From assembly GCA_048498995.1 (NCBI GenBank), contig JBEHWX010000003.1, positions 53,411-117,410 of the forward strand: a DNA stretch of 64,000 bases, given 5' to 3'. This document shows positions 45,446 through 54,427 of this stretch, one piece after another. The translations under genes and the position numbers were made by a program. This DNA is from JBEHWX01 sp048498995 (lineage in GTDB: Bacteria; Bacteroidota; Ignavibacteria; OLB7). Each line of letters starts with the position of its first letter. Positions within the stretch are counted from its first letter, which is position 1. The notes under the pieces are model-generated. The model searched no databases and was not told the DNA's origin. It was given only the letters and a program-made list of their open reading frames with translations.

Positions 45446-46276
45446 ATGTCTCTCGACGACACCGACATCGGCACCGGAGCACTCGCGATCGAGCCCCCCG
45501 CCACATCCAGCGGCCGCGCCTGGGGGGTAGTGGTGGCAAGCACGATCATCGAGCTGCTGGTGATCAGCGCGATCATGCTCGTGATCGGCGCGCTCCTGAG
45601 CGGCGTCAGCATGACCGGGGGAACGCCCCGTATCGGACTCATGGCAACCGGAAGTCTGGTGGCGCGGGGAATCCTGCTTCTGCTGCTCCTGACATGGCTC
45701 CGCCGCGACGGCCTGACGCTGCGGGATCTCGGCCTTCGGCTTCCCTCCTCGGTGCTCATCTGGACCGGAGCGGTCACCATGATGCCCCTCTTCGCGCTCG
45801 GCTCCGCGTATCAGCTCGCGGCCGAGCGCGGGATCAGGACCGACGACCCGAATCCGTTCGCGATCTTCGCGCGCCTGGCCCCCACTCCCGGGGAGGCCGG
45901 CGTGCTGCTGCTGTCGGCGCTCGCGTCGGTTGCCGCGACGATCGTCGTCGAGCTGGTGTATCGCGGGCTGATGATCTCGGAGCTGAAGCGGGCGCGATTC
46001 GGCGCCGCGGCGCAGGTGGCGATTCCGGCGCTCATGGGATTTCTCGTGGCGCTTGCTCCCCTCCGCTCCATCAGCGGCGAGCCCGGCATGGTCCCGCTGG
46101 TGGTCGGCCAGGCGATCGTCACACTGGTGGTCGGCGCCCTGCTGGGGGCATTCTATCTGACCTGCCGGCGGAGCATCGCCGCGCCGATCCTGCTGAGCTG
46201 GCTCATCCACGGCATCCTCGTTGGACCGGTCAACAACCTTTCCCAGAAGATCGGCCTGCTGTTGATGCCCGGCTGA
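45446..46276 (+). CDS. CPBP-like membrane protein, motif-degenerate
   Basis: 276-aa protein with seven or so hydrophobic helices, 46 bp after the second CPBP gene and likely co-transcribed. The signature site reads VELVYRGLMISEL instead of EExxxR, so the first Glu is Val. The His-bearing second motif is absent (LVALAPLRS). SWLIHGILVG stands where the last motif should be, with His but no Asn. It is probably catalytically inactive, suggesting an immunity or partner role. The fold assignment rests on the topology and the YRG motif. Confidence 0.65.
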   Translation: MSLDDTDIGTGALAIEPPATSSGRAWGVVVASTIIELLVISAIMLVIGALLSGVSMTGGTPRIGLMATGSLVARGILLLLLLTWLRRDGLTLRDLGLRLPSSVLIWTGAVTMMPLFALGSAYQLAAERGIRTDDPNPFAIFARLAPTPGEAGVLLLSALASVAATIVVELVYRGLMISELKRARFGAAAQVAIPALMGFLVALAPLRSISGEPGMVPLVVGQAIVTLVVGALLGAFYLTCRRSIAAPILLSWLIHGILVGPVNNLSQKIGLLLMPG

Positions 46277-46322
46277 TGGGTGCACCCGGCTGATGGGCGC
46301 ACCCGGCTGAAGCCGGGTGCAG
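46265..46322. repeat. 17-bp tandem repeat ending in a hairpin
   Basis: ggctgatgggtgcaccc is followed by ggctgatgggcgcaccc, then ggctgaagccgggtgc. The last copy pairs with its neighbour to give a perfect GCACCCGGC/GCCGGGTGC stem directly after the final CPBP stop, a likely terminator for the TOMM transcription unit. Confidence 0.75.
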
Positions 46323-46388
46323 TGGAGCACAGGGAGAGTATTTGTATCGAGCTCGAACCTCCTCGAATTCCATCTCCCCGAAAACAGC

Positions 46389-46414
46389 GCGGGGCGCTCA
46401 TCCGAGCGCCCCGC
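46389..46414 (-). terminator. Intrinsic terminator of the KGD-type gene
   Basis: Perfect 10-bp arms GCGGGGCGCT and AGCGCCCCGC with a 6-nt loop. On the minus strand TGTTTTC follows the stem. Stem and tail closely resemble the terminator at 3334-3361. Confidence 0.8.
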
Positions 46415-46463
46415 CGTGCTTGTCATCGTCGTATCTCCGGGAGTGCCGCGCACTCGCGTCCGG

Positions 46464-49400
46464 TCAGCTTTCCGGCATCGGGCTGACGCCGCGCGTGGTG
46501 GCGTCCACCGTCTTGACCGATTCGTCCATGTCCAGGCCGAGGGCGCGGCGGATGATCTCCTCCTGCTCGGCGTTGTGACGGCGCGCGCTGCCGGCGGCCG
46601 GGCTTCCCGAGGCGGGACGGCCGAGGAAGCGGAGACGCTGCCCCTCGAAGAGAACGTCGCGGATCCAGTGCGAGATCGTGGGCCAGGCACCCATGTTCTT
46701 CGGCTCCTCCTGCACCCAGACGATATCCTTCGCCTCGCGGTAGAGCTCGAGCTGCGCGCGCACCTCGGCGGCCGGGAACGGATAGAGCTGCTCGACGCGG
46801 ATGATCGCCACGTCCTGCTGCTCGGCCTTGCGGCGCGCCTGCAGCAGATCGTAGTAGACCTTGCCGAAGCAGAAGACCACGCGGCGCACCTGCCCCGGAT
46901 CGATCCGCTCGGCCTCCTGCAGCACCGGCTGGAAGGTGCCCGTGGTGAAGTCCTCGGCCTTGGAGACCACCAGCGGGTGGCGCAGCAGGCTCTTCGGCGT
47001 CAGCACGACCAGCGGCTTGCGCACCTCGCGCTTCATCTGACGACGGAGCAGGTGGAAGTACTGGGCCGGCGTGGTCGGCACCACCACCTGCATGTTGTCC
47101 TCGGCGCAGAGGGTGAGGAAGCGCTCGAGACGGGCCGAGGAGTGCTCCGGACCCTGTCCCTCGAAGCCGTGCGGCAGCAGCATCACCATGCCGCTGGTCT
47201 GCCCCCACTTGTCCTCGCTGGAGGAGATGAACTGGTCGATCACGATCTGCGCGCCGTTGACGAAGTCACCGAACTGCGCCTCCCAGAGGACGAGCGCGTC
47301 GGGATCGGCCACGGAGTAGCCGTACTCGAAGCCGAGCACCGCGTATTCCGAGAGCGCCGAGGCGTAGACCGTGAAGGGGGCCTGCGTCTCGCTCAGGTGG
47401 TTCAGCGGCAGATAGGTCTTGTCGCTCGCCTGATCGTGCAGCACCGCGTGGCGCTGCGAGAAGGTGCCGCGTCCGGAGTCCTGTCCGGAAAGGCGGACCG
47501 GGAAGCCCTCGAGCACCAGGGAGCCGAAGGCGATCGACTCGGCCAGGGCCCAGTCCATCTTGCCGTCGACCAGCTGCTTGGCGCGTCCCTCGACCTGCTT
47601 GACCAGCTTGGCGTGCACCTCGATCTCGGCCGGCACCGTCGAAAGCACCGAGACGATATGCTCGAGGATGAACTGCGGGATGCCGGTCGGCGGATTGGTC
47701 CAGGTATGCGCCGGGTTGATCAGATCCTCCTGGAGCGGATCGCCGACGAGCGCCGGCTTCTCCTGCGCCTTGGTCGCGGCCAGGAGCGTCTCCAGACGGG
47801 TCTTGAACTCGCTCTCGATCTCCTCGACCTCCTTCACCGTCAGGGTCTTGTTCTTGAGCAGACGCTCGGTGTAGACCAGGTGGATCGGGGGGTGCGAGCG
47901 GATCTTCCGATAGAGGAGCGGATTGGTGTAGCTCGGCTCGTCGGTCTCGTTGTGTCCGTAGCGACGGTAACAGAACAGGTCGATCACCACGTCGCGATGG
48001 AAGCGCTGGCGGTACTCGAAGGCCAGGCGCATCACGTGGACCGCGGCCTCCGGATCATCGCCGTTGACGTGGAAGATCGGCGCCTGCACCATCTTGGCCA
48101 CGTCGGTCGCGTAGAGCATCGAGCGGGTTTCGCGCGGCGAGGCGGTAAAGCCGATCTGGTTGTTGACCACCAGATGGATCGTGCCGCCGGTGGCGTAGCC
48201 GTCGAGCTGGCTCAGGTTGAACGTCTCGGCCACCACTCCCTGACCGGCGAACGCGGCGTCGCCGTGGATCAGCAGCGGCACGTACGCGGTAAAGCCGTCG
48301 CCGTTCTCGGTACGGTCCTGCTTGGCGCGGACCATGCCCTCGACCACCGGATCGACCGCCTCGAGGTGGCTCGGGTTCGGGGCCAGCCAGAGGCTGACGC
48401 GGCTGCCGTCATCGGCCACCGCCGTCCCCTTGGCGCCGAGATGGTACTTCACGTCGCCGGAGCCGAGGACCGAGCCCGGATCCTGGATATCCTCGAACTC
48501 GGCGAAGATCTTCTGCGGGCTCTTGCCGAGCTCGTTGGCCAGCACGTTCAGGCGTCCACGATGCGCCATGCCGAGGATGATCTCCTTCACGCCGACGGCA
48601 CCGGAGCGGTTGACCAGCTCGTCGAGCATCGGGATCATCGTCTCGGCCCCTTCCAGCGAGAAGCGCTTGTGGCCGGTATACTTGGTCTGGAGGAACTTCT
48701 CGAACACCTCGGCATCGCTCAGCTTGCGGAGGATCCGGCGGCGCTGATCGACCGAGAGGGAGGGCTGATTGCGCACGGTCTCCATCCGCTCCTGCAGCCA
48801 GTTCTTCTCCTCCGGGTTCTGCACGTGCGAGTACTCCACGCCGATCCGCTGCGTGTAGGTATCGCGCAGGATCGAGAGGATGGTCCGGAGGTTCGCCTTG
48901 GCCATGCCGGCCAGGCCGCCGGTGGAGAAGACGCGGTCGAAGTCCCAGATCGACAGGCCGAAGTTGGCCGGGTCGAGATCCGGATGATACTGCGCGTCGC
49001 CGCCGAGCGGGTCCAGATGCGCCTGGAGATGGCCGCGGTCGCGGTAGTTGTTGATCAGCCGGAGCACGTTCTGCTGCTTCTCGCTCGCCTCGTCGCGGTT
49101 GCGTCCGAAGACGCCGGCGTGACGATCGCGCTGCCAGGCCAGCGGGCGGAACGGCACCTTGAGGCTGGTGAAGATCTCCTCGTAGAAGCCGCCATCGCCG
49201 AGCAGCAGCTCCTGCACGCGGTTCAGGAAGAGTCCCGACTCGGCCCCCTGGATGATCCGGTGGTCGTAGGTCGAGGTCATCTCCATCACCTTGCTGATGC
49301 CGAGCTCGCTGAGGGTCTCGGCATCCATCGCCTGGTAGGCGGCCGGATACTGAATGGCGCCGGTGGCGATGATCGTTCCCTGGCCGGTCATCAGACGGGG

Positions 49401-50282
49401 CACCGAGGCGACCGTCCCGATCGTCCCCGGGTTGGTCAGCGACACGGTGGTTCCCATGAAATCGTCCGGCGTGAGCTTGCCGTCGCGAGCCTTCCGGACC
49501 ATCGCCTCATAGGTCTCGTAGAAGGCGCGGAAATCCATCTTGTCCGACTTCTTGATGTTCGGCACCATCAGGGAGCGTCCGCCGTCCGGGCGCTCCAGAT
49601 CGATCGCCAGCCCCAGGTTGACATCCGGGCGCTGGAGCAGGTACGGCTTGCCGTCGATCGTCTGGAAGGCGTTGTTCAGCGAGGGGTAGGAGCCGACGGC
49701 CTTCACGATGGCCCATCCCACGATGTGGGTGAAGCTGATCTTTCCCCCGTCGGCCGCCTTGAGGTAGCCGTTGATCAGGGTGCGGTTCTCCTCCAGGAGC
49801 TTCACCGGGATCTCGCGGAACGAGGTCGCCGTCGGCACGGTCAGGCTCTGCTCCATGTTCTGGGCGATCCGCATCGGGACGCCGGTCAGGAGCTTTGCCC
49901 CCTCGGGGAGCTGGGTGGCGCCGTTCTGGGGGGAAGCGGCCGGCTGGGGAGCCTGCTGCGCGGCTGGCTGAGCCGGCTTCGGCGCCTCGACCGGCTGCGG
50001 CGCCGGCGCCTGCTGGGCCGGCGCGGCGACCGCTCCGTTGCCATTCCCGTTACCGTTGACGTATCCCTGCGCCGGACGGGTCTGCGCCGGCGCGACCGCC
50101 TGTGCCGTCGAGGGGCTTCCCCCTGTCACGGCGGCGTCGGTGAGCTCGTCGAGGCTGCTCGGATCGTAGGTCGAGAAGAAGGACCGCCACGTCTCGTCGA
50201 AGGCGCTCGGGTTCTTCAGATACTCGTAATAGAGCTCGTTGATATAGGCGGAATTGGGTCCAAACGTACTCATAGTCGGCAT
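46464..50282 (-). CDS. Fused E2/E1 2-oxoglutarate dehydrogenase (KGD type)
   Basis: 1272-aa multifunctional enzyme of the TCA cycle. Order: a short E1 N-terminal binding motif (NSAYINELYYEYLKNP, 11-26), a Pro/Ala/Gln linker with NGNGNGNG (about 55-125), an E2 succinyltransferase core (about 130-360, with YDHRIIQGAESG around His341), then the full thiamine-diphosphate E1 (about 400-1265; MAHRGRLNVLAN, HGDAAFAGQGVV, GHNETDEPSY). No lipoyl domain is present, so it must use a lipoyl carrier elsewhere. This is the layout of mycobacterial KGD, uncommon outside Actinobacteria. The ATG at 50282 or 50273 may be used. Confidence 0.93.
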   Translation of the reverse strand: MPTMSTFGPNSAYINELYYEYLKNPSAFDETWRSFFSTYDPSSLDELTDAAVTGGSPSTAQAVAPAQTRPAQGYVNGNGNGNGAVAAPAQQAPAPQPVEAPKPAQPAAQQAPQPAASPQNGATQLPEGAKLLTGVPMRIAQNMEQSLTVPTATSFREIPVKLLEENRTLINGYLKAADGGKISFTHIVGWAIVKAVGSYPSLNNAFQTIDGKPYLLQRPDVNLGLAIDLERPDGGRSLMVPNIKKSDKMDFRAFYETYEAMVRKARDGKLTPDDFMGTTVSLTNPGTIGTVASVPRLMTGQGTIIATGAIQYPAAYQAMDAETLSELGISKVMEMTSTYDHRIIQGAESGLFLNRVQELLLGDGGFYEEIFTSLKVPFRPLAWQRDRHAGVFGRNRDEASEKQQNVLRLINNYRDRGHLQAHLDPLGGDAQYHPDLDPANFGLSIWDFDRVFSTGGLAGMAKANLRTILSILRDTYTQRIGVEYSHVQNPEEKNWLQERMETVRNQPSLSVDQRRRILRKLSDAEVFEKFLQTKYTGHKRFSLEGAETMIPMLDELVNRSGAVGVKEIILGMAHRGRLNVLANELGKSPQKIFAEFEDIQDPGSVLGSGDVKYHLGAKGTAVADDGSRVSLWLAPNPSHLEAVDPVVEGMVRAKQDRTENGDGFTAYVPLLIHGDAAFAGQGVVAETFNLSQLDGYATGGTIHLVVNNQIGFTASPRETRSMLYATDVAKMVQAPIFHVNGDDPEAAVHVMRLAFEYRQRFHRDVVIDLFCYRRYGHNETDEPSYTNPLLYRKIRSHPPIHLVYTERLLKNKTLTVKEVEEIESEFKTRLETLLAATKAQEKPALVGDPLQEDLINPAHTWTNPPTGIPQFILEHIVSVLSTVPAEIEVHAKLVKQVEGRAKQLVDGKMDWALAESIAFGSLVLEGFPVRLSGQDSGRGTFSQRHAVLHDQASDKTYLPLNHLSETQAPFTVYASALSEYAVLGFEYGYSVADPDALVLWEAQFGDFVNGAQIVIDQFISSSEDKWGQTSGMVMLLPHGFEGQGPEHSSARLERFLTLCAEDNMQVVVPTTPAQYFHLLRRQMKREVRKPLVVLTPKSLLRHPLVVSKAEDFTTGTFQPVLQEAERIDPGQVRRVVFCFGKVYYDLLQARRKAEQQDVAIIRVEQLYPFPAAEVRAQLELYREAKDIVWVQEEPKNMGAWPTISHWIRDVLFEGQRLRFLGRPASGSPAAGSARRHNAEQEEIIRRALGLDMDESVKTVDATTRGVSPMPES

Positions 50283-50414
50283 GTCCTACCGGATGCAGGA
50301 CCGGAAGTGTTCGGAAAGAAGCGACGGCCGTCGCTCCATGGACGGGGGGCATGAGAAGGCATCTGCCAGCCCAAACCTGCAATATAGGCGGACCGGTTCG
50401 AACCTATCCCCTTC

Positions 50415-51773
50415 TCACAGATCGTAATACTCGGTAAGCCGGTATTCCCCGGATTTCGACTGGTCGGTGAAGACGAAGCCACGTCCGACCTTGTTCTTGT
50501 AGAGCCAGATCTCCTTCGGGTCGGCATCCGGCTGAAGCTCCCGGTTCACCTCCGACGGCGGGCCGTAGAGGATGTAGATCTTCCCCCGGTCGGTGAAGGC
50601 GCCATCCTTCTGGCTGATGCTCTTGAAGTTGAAGTAGGCGTAGTCCACGCGGCGGTAGTACTCGGCCATCGCCTCGTTGTAGCGGGTGCCGGGGGTCGGA
50701 TCGCGCCGGGCCCAGAACTCCTTCAACGCCGCGGACTGGCGCTCACGGTCGCCGGATTGGAGCAGGTCCAGGCTGTCGTCGCTCACGATCGGATAGAGCG
50801 CCTTGATGGCGTAGTCGACCTTGGCCAGGGAGATCGGCGCGTCCACCCAGCGGAGCTTGAAGCGGGCGGTATCGACCGCGGAGCCGGAGCCGCTCTCGCA
50901 GGTGAGCACGAGCAGGTAATCGCCGGGATCGAGATCGGAGGTCGAGGCGTCGATCATCGCCCCGTAGGCGGTGGCCGGCGCGGAGTCGCGGCGGATGACG
51001 AAGCGGAGGTCGTTGCCGGTCGGGATCGGACGGTCGAGCGTCCCCTTGCCGAGGATCGTGGCCAGTCCGGTGGCCTGCACCTTCGGCGCCCCGGCTCCCG
51101 GCTTCGGCGCCGAGAGGATCTCGTAGCGGAGCCGGGTCGGCTCCTCGGAGGCGGCAAGGGGGACGTAGGCGCGCATGCGATGGCCGAACATGGCGTTGCC
51201 GTCGATCGAGGCGGCCACCAGCGTATCGCCGAGCTGATCCTTCAACTGGAGCGGGGTGCCGATGGCCGGGGAGGCGCCGGAGAAATCATCCATCCGGAAG
51301 CCGTTGACCGCCTCGGTGAAGCCACTGCCGGGGGTGCCGTCATCGAACGTGTAGCGTATGGTGTAGAGCCCGGGACGAAGCGAAAGGACCACCGCGCCGG
51401 TGATGAAGGTGCTCCGCGAGTTGGTCTCGGCGAAGTCGCGCGCCCGCGCCGAATCCTGCCACTTGGCCCGATCGGAGATCACCCCGTCGATTCCCACCGC
51501 CTCCACGTAGATGGTCGGCGTGGCCACGTAGGCGTTCCCCTTCTGGAACGTCTGCGAGGCGGTCCGGAAGGTGAGCAGATCGTAGGAGAGGCGGAAGCTC
51601 ACCACCGCGCGCCCCTTCTGGGGAATCATTCCCGGCAGCGAGGTCACCTCCAGGAAGTAGTTGTCGCCGCCGGCGAAGAGCTCGTCGAGCCCCGGCGGAG
51701 GGGTCTCGAACTGGGCCGCGGCCGGCAGCAGGGTCAGCAGAAGGAGAAGCGCGATCGAAAGGTATCGTCTCAT
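50415..51773 (-). CDS. GWxTD-domain secreted protein
   Basis: 452-aa secreted protein. The signal peptide (LSIALLLLLTLLPAAAQ) is cut near residue 21. The N-terminal half has Ig-like or beta-sandwich character (VSFRLSYDLLTFRTASQTF). The C-terminal 110 residues (EYYRRVDYAYFNFKS ... DRGKIYILYGPPSEVNREL ... IWLYKN) are the GWxTD domain found mainly in Bacteroidota, Ignavibacteriota and relatives, and useful for placing this genome. The function of the domain is unknown. The ATG that starts the signal peptide is chosen over longer in-frame starts. Confidence 0.85.
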   Translation of the reverse strand: MRRYLSIALLLLLTLLPAAAQFETPPPGLDELFAGGDNYFLEVTSLPGMIPQKGRAVVSFRLSYDLLTFRTASQTFQKGNAYVATPTIYVEAVGIDGVISDRAKWQDSARARDFAETNSRSTFITGAVVLSLRPGLYTIRYTFDDGTPGSGFTEAVNGFRMDDFSGASPAIGTPLQLKDQLGDTLVAASIDGNAMFGHRMRAYVPLAASEEPTRLRYEILSAPKPGAGAPKVQATGLATILGKGTLDRPIPTGNDLRFVIRRDSAPATAYGAMIDASTSDLDPGDYLLVLTCESGSGSAVDTARFKLRWVDAPISLAKVDYAIKALYPIVSDDSLDLLQSGDRERQSAALKEFWARRDPTPGTRYNEAMAEYYRRVDYAYFNFKSISQKDGAFTDRGKIYILYGPPSEVNRELQPDADPKEIWLYKNKVGRGFVFTDQSKSGEYRLTEYYDL

Positions 51774-51882
51774 GTGCGAGTCGGTAACGTCAGTGATAAC
51801 GGGCTCGGTCCGACAAACGACGAACCAGATTCGCCGATGGTGTGCACGCGAAGCCCTCGGCGGCCGCGGACACCATCCCGCG

Positions 51883-51927
51883 CGATCGTCGCCGGTGCGA
51901 TCGTCGCCGGTGCGATCGTCGCCGGTG
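51883..51927. repeat. 15-bp tandem repeat, three perfect copies
   Basis: Unit cgatcgtcgccggtg occurs three times head to tail, ending 3 bp from the stop of the beta-barrel gene downstream of it and upstream of the GWxTD gene. Confidence 0.95.
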
Positions 51928-51930
51928 CGG

Positions 51931-52692
51931 TTACCGCCAGCCGAGCATGCCGCCGATACCGATCGAGAGCTCCACGGAGCGCCAGGCGGGGGTGTGCCCG
52001 CCATTGTTCACCTCGGCTCCATCCTGCTCCCAGAGCGGACGGCCGATCATGCTGCCGTAGGTCAGCCGGGCGGTCAGCGCCAGGCCGCCGGCATCGGCGT
52101 CGCCGCCGGTCAGCCGCCGGACAAGCTGCACGCCGAGCGCCACGCGCGGGGCCGAGCCGGTATAGGTGGCCGACTCCCCGACCGGCACTGGATCCCCCTC
52201 GAAGAAGGGGATCGGCACGCTCTGCCGGTTCAGATACTCCAGCGAGTAGCCGTAGTAGCCGACGTGGGCGAACGGGGCCACGAGCGTCCCCTCCTCGTTC
52301 ACCACCGCCCAGCCGAGGTCGAGCCCGCCCCCCATGCCGGTGAGCATGTACTCGTCCTGCGCGCTCCCCGGTCCGTTGACCGAGCGGACGGTCGGGAACG
52401 ACAGGCGCTCCCCGGTCACGTCGATCATCAACCGTCCGGCCAGGAGCATGCCGAGCTCGGCGTTGAGCGTGGTGCCGATGTTGGAGAAGCTTTCGGTCTG
52501 ATAGACCAGCCGGTCGCCGAGAAGATTCGACGGGATGAAGGAGCGGAGGCGGCGTGAGAAGGGGCCGTTATCGTGCGCGCCGAGCCCGCCTCCGACCGAG
52601 CCGAAGAGGGCCGTGTTCAGCGACTGCGCCGGGAGCCGGTTGGCCGCCGCGCCGGCGACCAGAAGAAGAAGCGTGAGGAGCGTGCGTTTCAT
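51931..52692 (-). CDS. Outer-membrane beta-barrel protein
   Basis: 253-aa secreted protein with signal peptide TLLTLLLLVAGAAANRLPAQ. Mature strands alternate with Gly-rich turns (GSVGGGLGAHD; MGGGLDLGWAVV; APFAHVGYYGYSLEYL; PRVALGVQLVRRL), and it ends GIGGMLGWR. It lies directly upstream of the GWxTD gene and may share a transcript with it. It has no relation in motif to the NPLKFF barrel family. Ligand unknown. Confidence 0.72.
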   Translation of the reverse strand: MKRTLLTLLLLVAGAAANRLPAQSLNTALFGSVGGGLGAHDNGPFSRRLRSFIPSNLLGDRLVYQTESFSNIGTTLNAELGMLLAGRLMIDVTGERLSFPTVRSVNGPGSAQDEYMLTGMGGGLDLGWAVVNEEGTLVAPFAHVGYYGYSLEYLNRQSVPIPFFEGDPVPVGESATYTGSAPRVALGVQLVRRLTGGDADAGGLALTARLTYGSMIGRPLWEQDGAEVNNGGHTPAWRSVELSIGIGGMLGWR

Positions 52693-52792
52693 GGCGTGGT
52701 TCGGGAAAATGCCGTGAACTGAAACTGCGCCCGGAAGGTACGCAGGGGGGATCAATGTGGGAAGCCTCCCGGTGGGACATGCTTCGCATCCC

Positions 52793-54427
52793 TCACAGCC
52801 CCGCGATGAAGGTGGCCAGCGCGGTCTGCGCCGGTATTCCCACCTTGCGCCGGAGGCTGGCCCGCTGGTTCTCGATGGTCCTGACCGAGGTGAACAGAAG
52901 GCTCGCGATCTCCTTGGTCGCCAGCCCCAGGCGGGTGAGCACGCAGACGCGGAGCTCCGCCGGGGTGAGCGTCGGGAAGCGCTCGGCCACGCGCGCCTCG
53001 AACTCCGGATGCACCTGCCGGAACCGCTGCATGAACGCCTCCCACTCCCCTTCCGGACGGAGCTCCGCCCGGACCGTGCCGATGAGCATGCCGGCGTCCG
53101 GCGCGGTCGCGGTGCCGATCTCGGCGATCCGCCGCTCGATGCGGGTCAGGTATTCGTTCCGCTCCACCAGCTGCATCGCCTGCACCGCCAGATCCTTGTC
53201 CCGCCGCTGAACTTCCTGCCGGAGCTGTTCGATCCTGAGGCGCTGGATCTCGTTCTCCCGCTCGAGTACCGTCGCCTCGTACCGGGTCTGCATCTCCAGG
53301 ATCACCTTCTGCCGCTCGACGTCGACCGCCTCCTCCCGGAGCCGGTGGTAGGTCTTGAACATCTCGAGCGCCTCCCGGTAGCTCCCGGCCTGTTCGTGAA
53401 GCGTGGCCGCCTTGAGGGTGAGCTCTATCCGGTTGTGGCTGTCGAAGCCGGTCCCGCCGCCGTCGAGCATGGCCGTGCAGATCTCGATGGCGCGGGAAAG
53501 GTCCCCGGCGCGCTCGTGCATCGCCACCATCCGGAAGGTCAGGACGGCCGCGAGCGGGCCGGCCTCGGCCCCGTCGGCCAGCGCGATCGCCCGGCGGTAG
53601 CAGCTCTCCCCCTCCTCGTCCCGCCCGAGCGCCTCGTAGATGGCGCCGAGGGAGTCGAGCGCCATGGCGAGCCGTCCCCGGGCATCGACCGATTCGAGCA
53701 TCTCGGCCGCCTCGATCCCGTGCGGAAGCGCCTCTTCGGGACGTCCGGCCTCGGAGAGAACCTGCGAGAGGTTCCGGAGGGAGATTCCGAGCCCCATGCG
53801 GTTGCCGTTTTCCCGATGAATCGCGGCCGCGGCGGTGAAATAGCGGATCGAGCGATCCAGATCGCCGATCCGGATAGAGAGGGTCGCCGTGTTGTTGTAG
53901 GTCACCGCGAGATTGTCCCGATCCCCCAGCTCCTCCCAGATCGCGATCGCCTCGGCGAAGGCATCCATCGCGCCGACGTGATCGCCCCGAAGGTCGCGGA
54001 ACATGCCGAGCATATTCAGCACCATCCCCAGCTGAAAGCGGTCGCCGGCATCGAGCAGCACCCGGTGGGCCTCCTCCCCCAGCTCCATGGCGCGCTCTCC
54101 CTGGCCGGCATGCACGTGGATCACCGCCCGGGTCCGGAGCGTGGCTCCCAGAAGCCCCGGTCTCCCCACCTCGCGGCTCAGCCGGATGGCCTCGTCGCAC
54201 TCGGCGGCGGCCCGCTCGAGCTCGACGAACTGATCCAGGCACTGCGCCAGCCCGAGCCGGGCGCGCGCCTCGCGGAACGGATCGGCGATCCGGGCGGCCA
54301 TCTCGGCCGCGCGACCAAAGAGGTCGAAGGAATCCCGGGGCCGGCTCCTGATCGCCTCCATGGCGCTCTCCAGCAGTTCATCGATCGTGGCCCGGCTGGT
54401 CCGCCGGCTCTCGCGCGTGGGCATCAT
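52793..54427 (-). CDS. TPR-repeat regulator with coiled coil and LuxR-type HTH
   Basis: 544-aa cytoplasmic regulator. TPRs occupy about residues 20-350 (NNTATLSIRIGDLDRSIRYFTAAAAIHREN). A long coiled coil follows (EIQRLRIEQLRQEVQRRDKDLAVQAMQLVERNEY, about 365-420). A LuxR/GerE winged helix closes the protein (LTPAELRVCVLTRLGLATKEIASLLFTSVRTIENQRASLRRKV). It has the same TPR-linker-HTH plan as the gene at 32694-34358 but adds the coiled coil. Two ATG codons (54427, 54424) are adjacent. Confidence 0.83.
   Translation of the reverse strand: MMPTRESRRTSRATIDELLESAMEAIRSRPRDSFDLFGRAAEMAARIADPFREARARLGLAQCLDQFVELERAAAECDEAIRLSREVGRPGLLGATLRTRAVIHVHAGQGERAMELGEEAHRVLLDAGDRFQLGMVLNMLGMFRDLRGDHVGAMDAFAEAIAIWEELGDRDNLAVTYNNTATLSIRIGDLDRSIRYFTAAAAIHRENGNRMGLGISLRNLSQVLSEAGRPEEALPHGIEAAEMLESVDARGRLAMALDSLGAIYEALGRDEEGESCYRRAIALADGAEAGPLAAVLTFRMVAMHERAGDLSRAIEICTAMLDGGGTGFDSHNRIELTLKAATLHEQAGSYREALEMFKTYHRLREEAVDVERQKVILEMQTRYEATVLERENEIQRLRIEQLRQEVQRRDKDLAVQAMQLVERNEYLTRIERRIAEIGTATAPDAGMLIGTVRAELRPEGEWEAFMQRFRQVHPEFEARVAERFPTLTPAELRVCVLTRLGLATKEIASLLFTSVRTIENQRASLRRKVGIPAQTALATFIAGL

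Noticed and set aside
46317..50354. A 1345-aa plus-strand frame opposite the KGD gene
   Set aside because: A shadow of the minus-strand KGD gene caused by GC-rich codon bias; no domain and His/Arg/Leu-rich composition.
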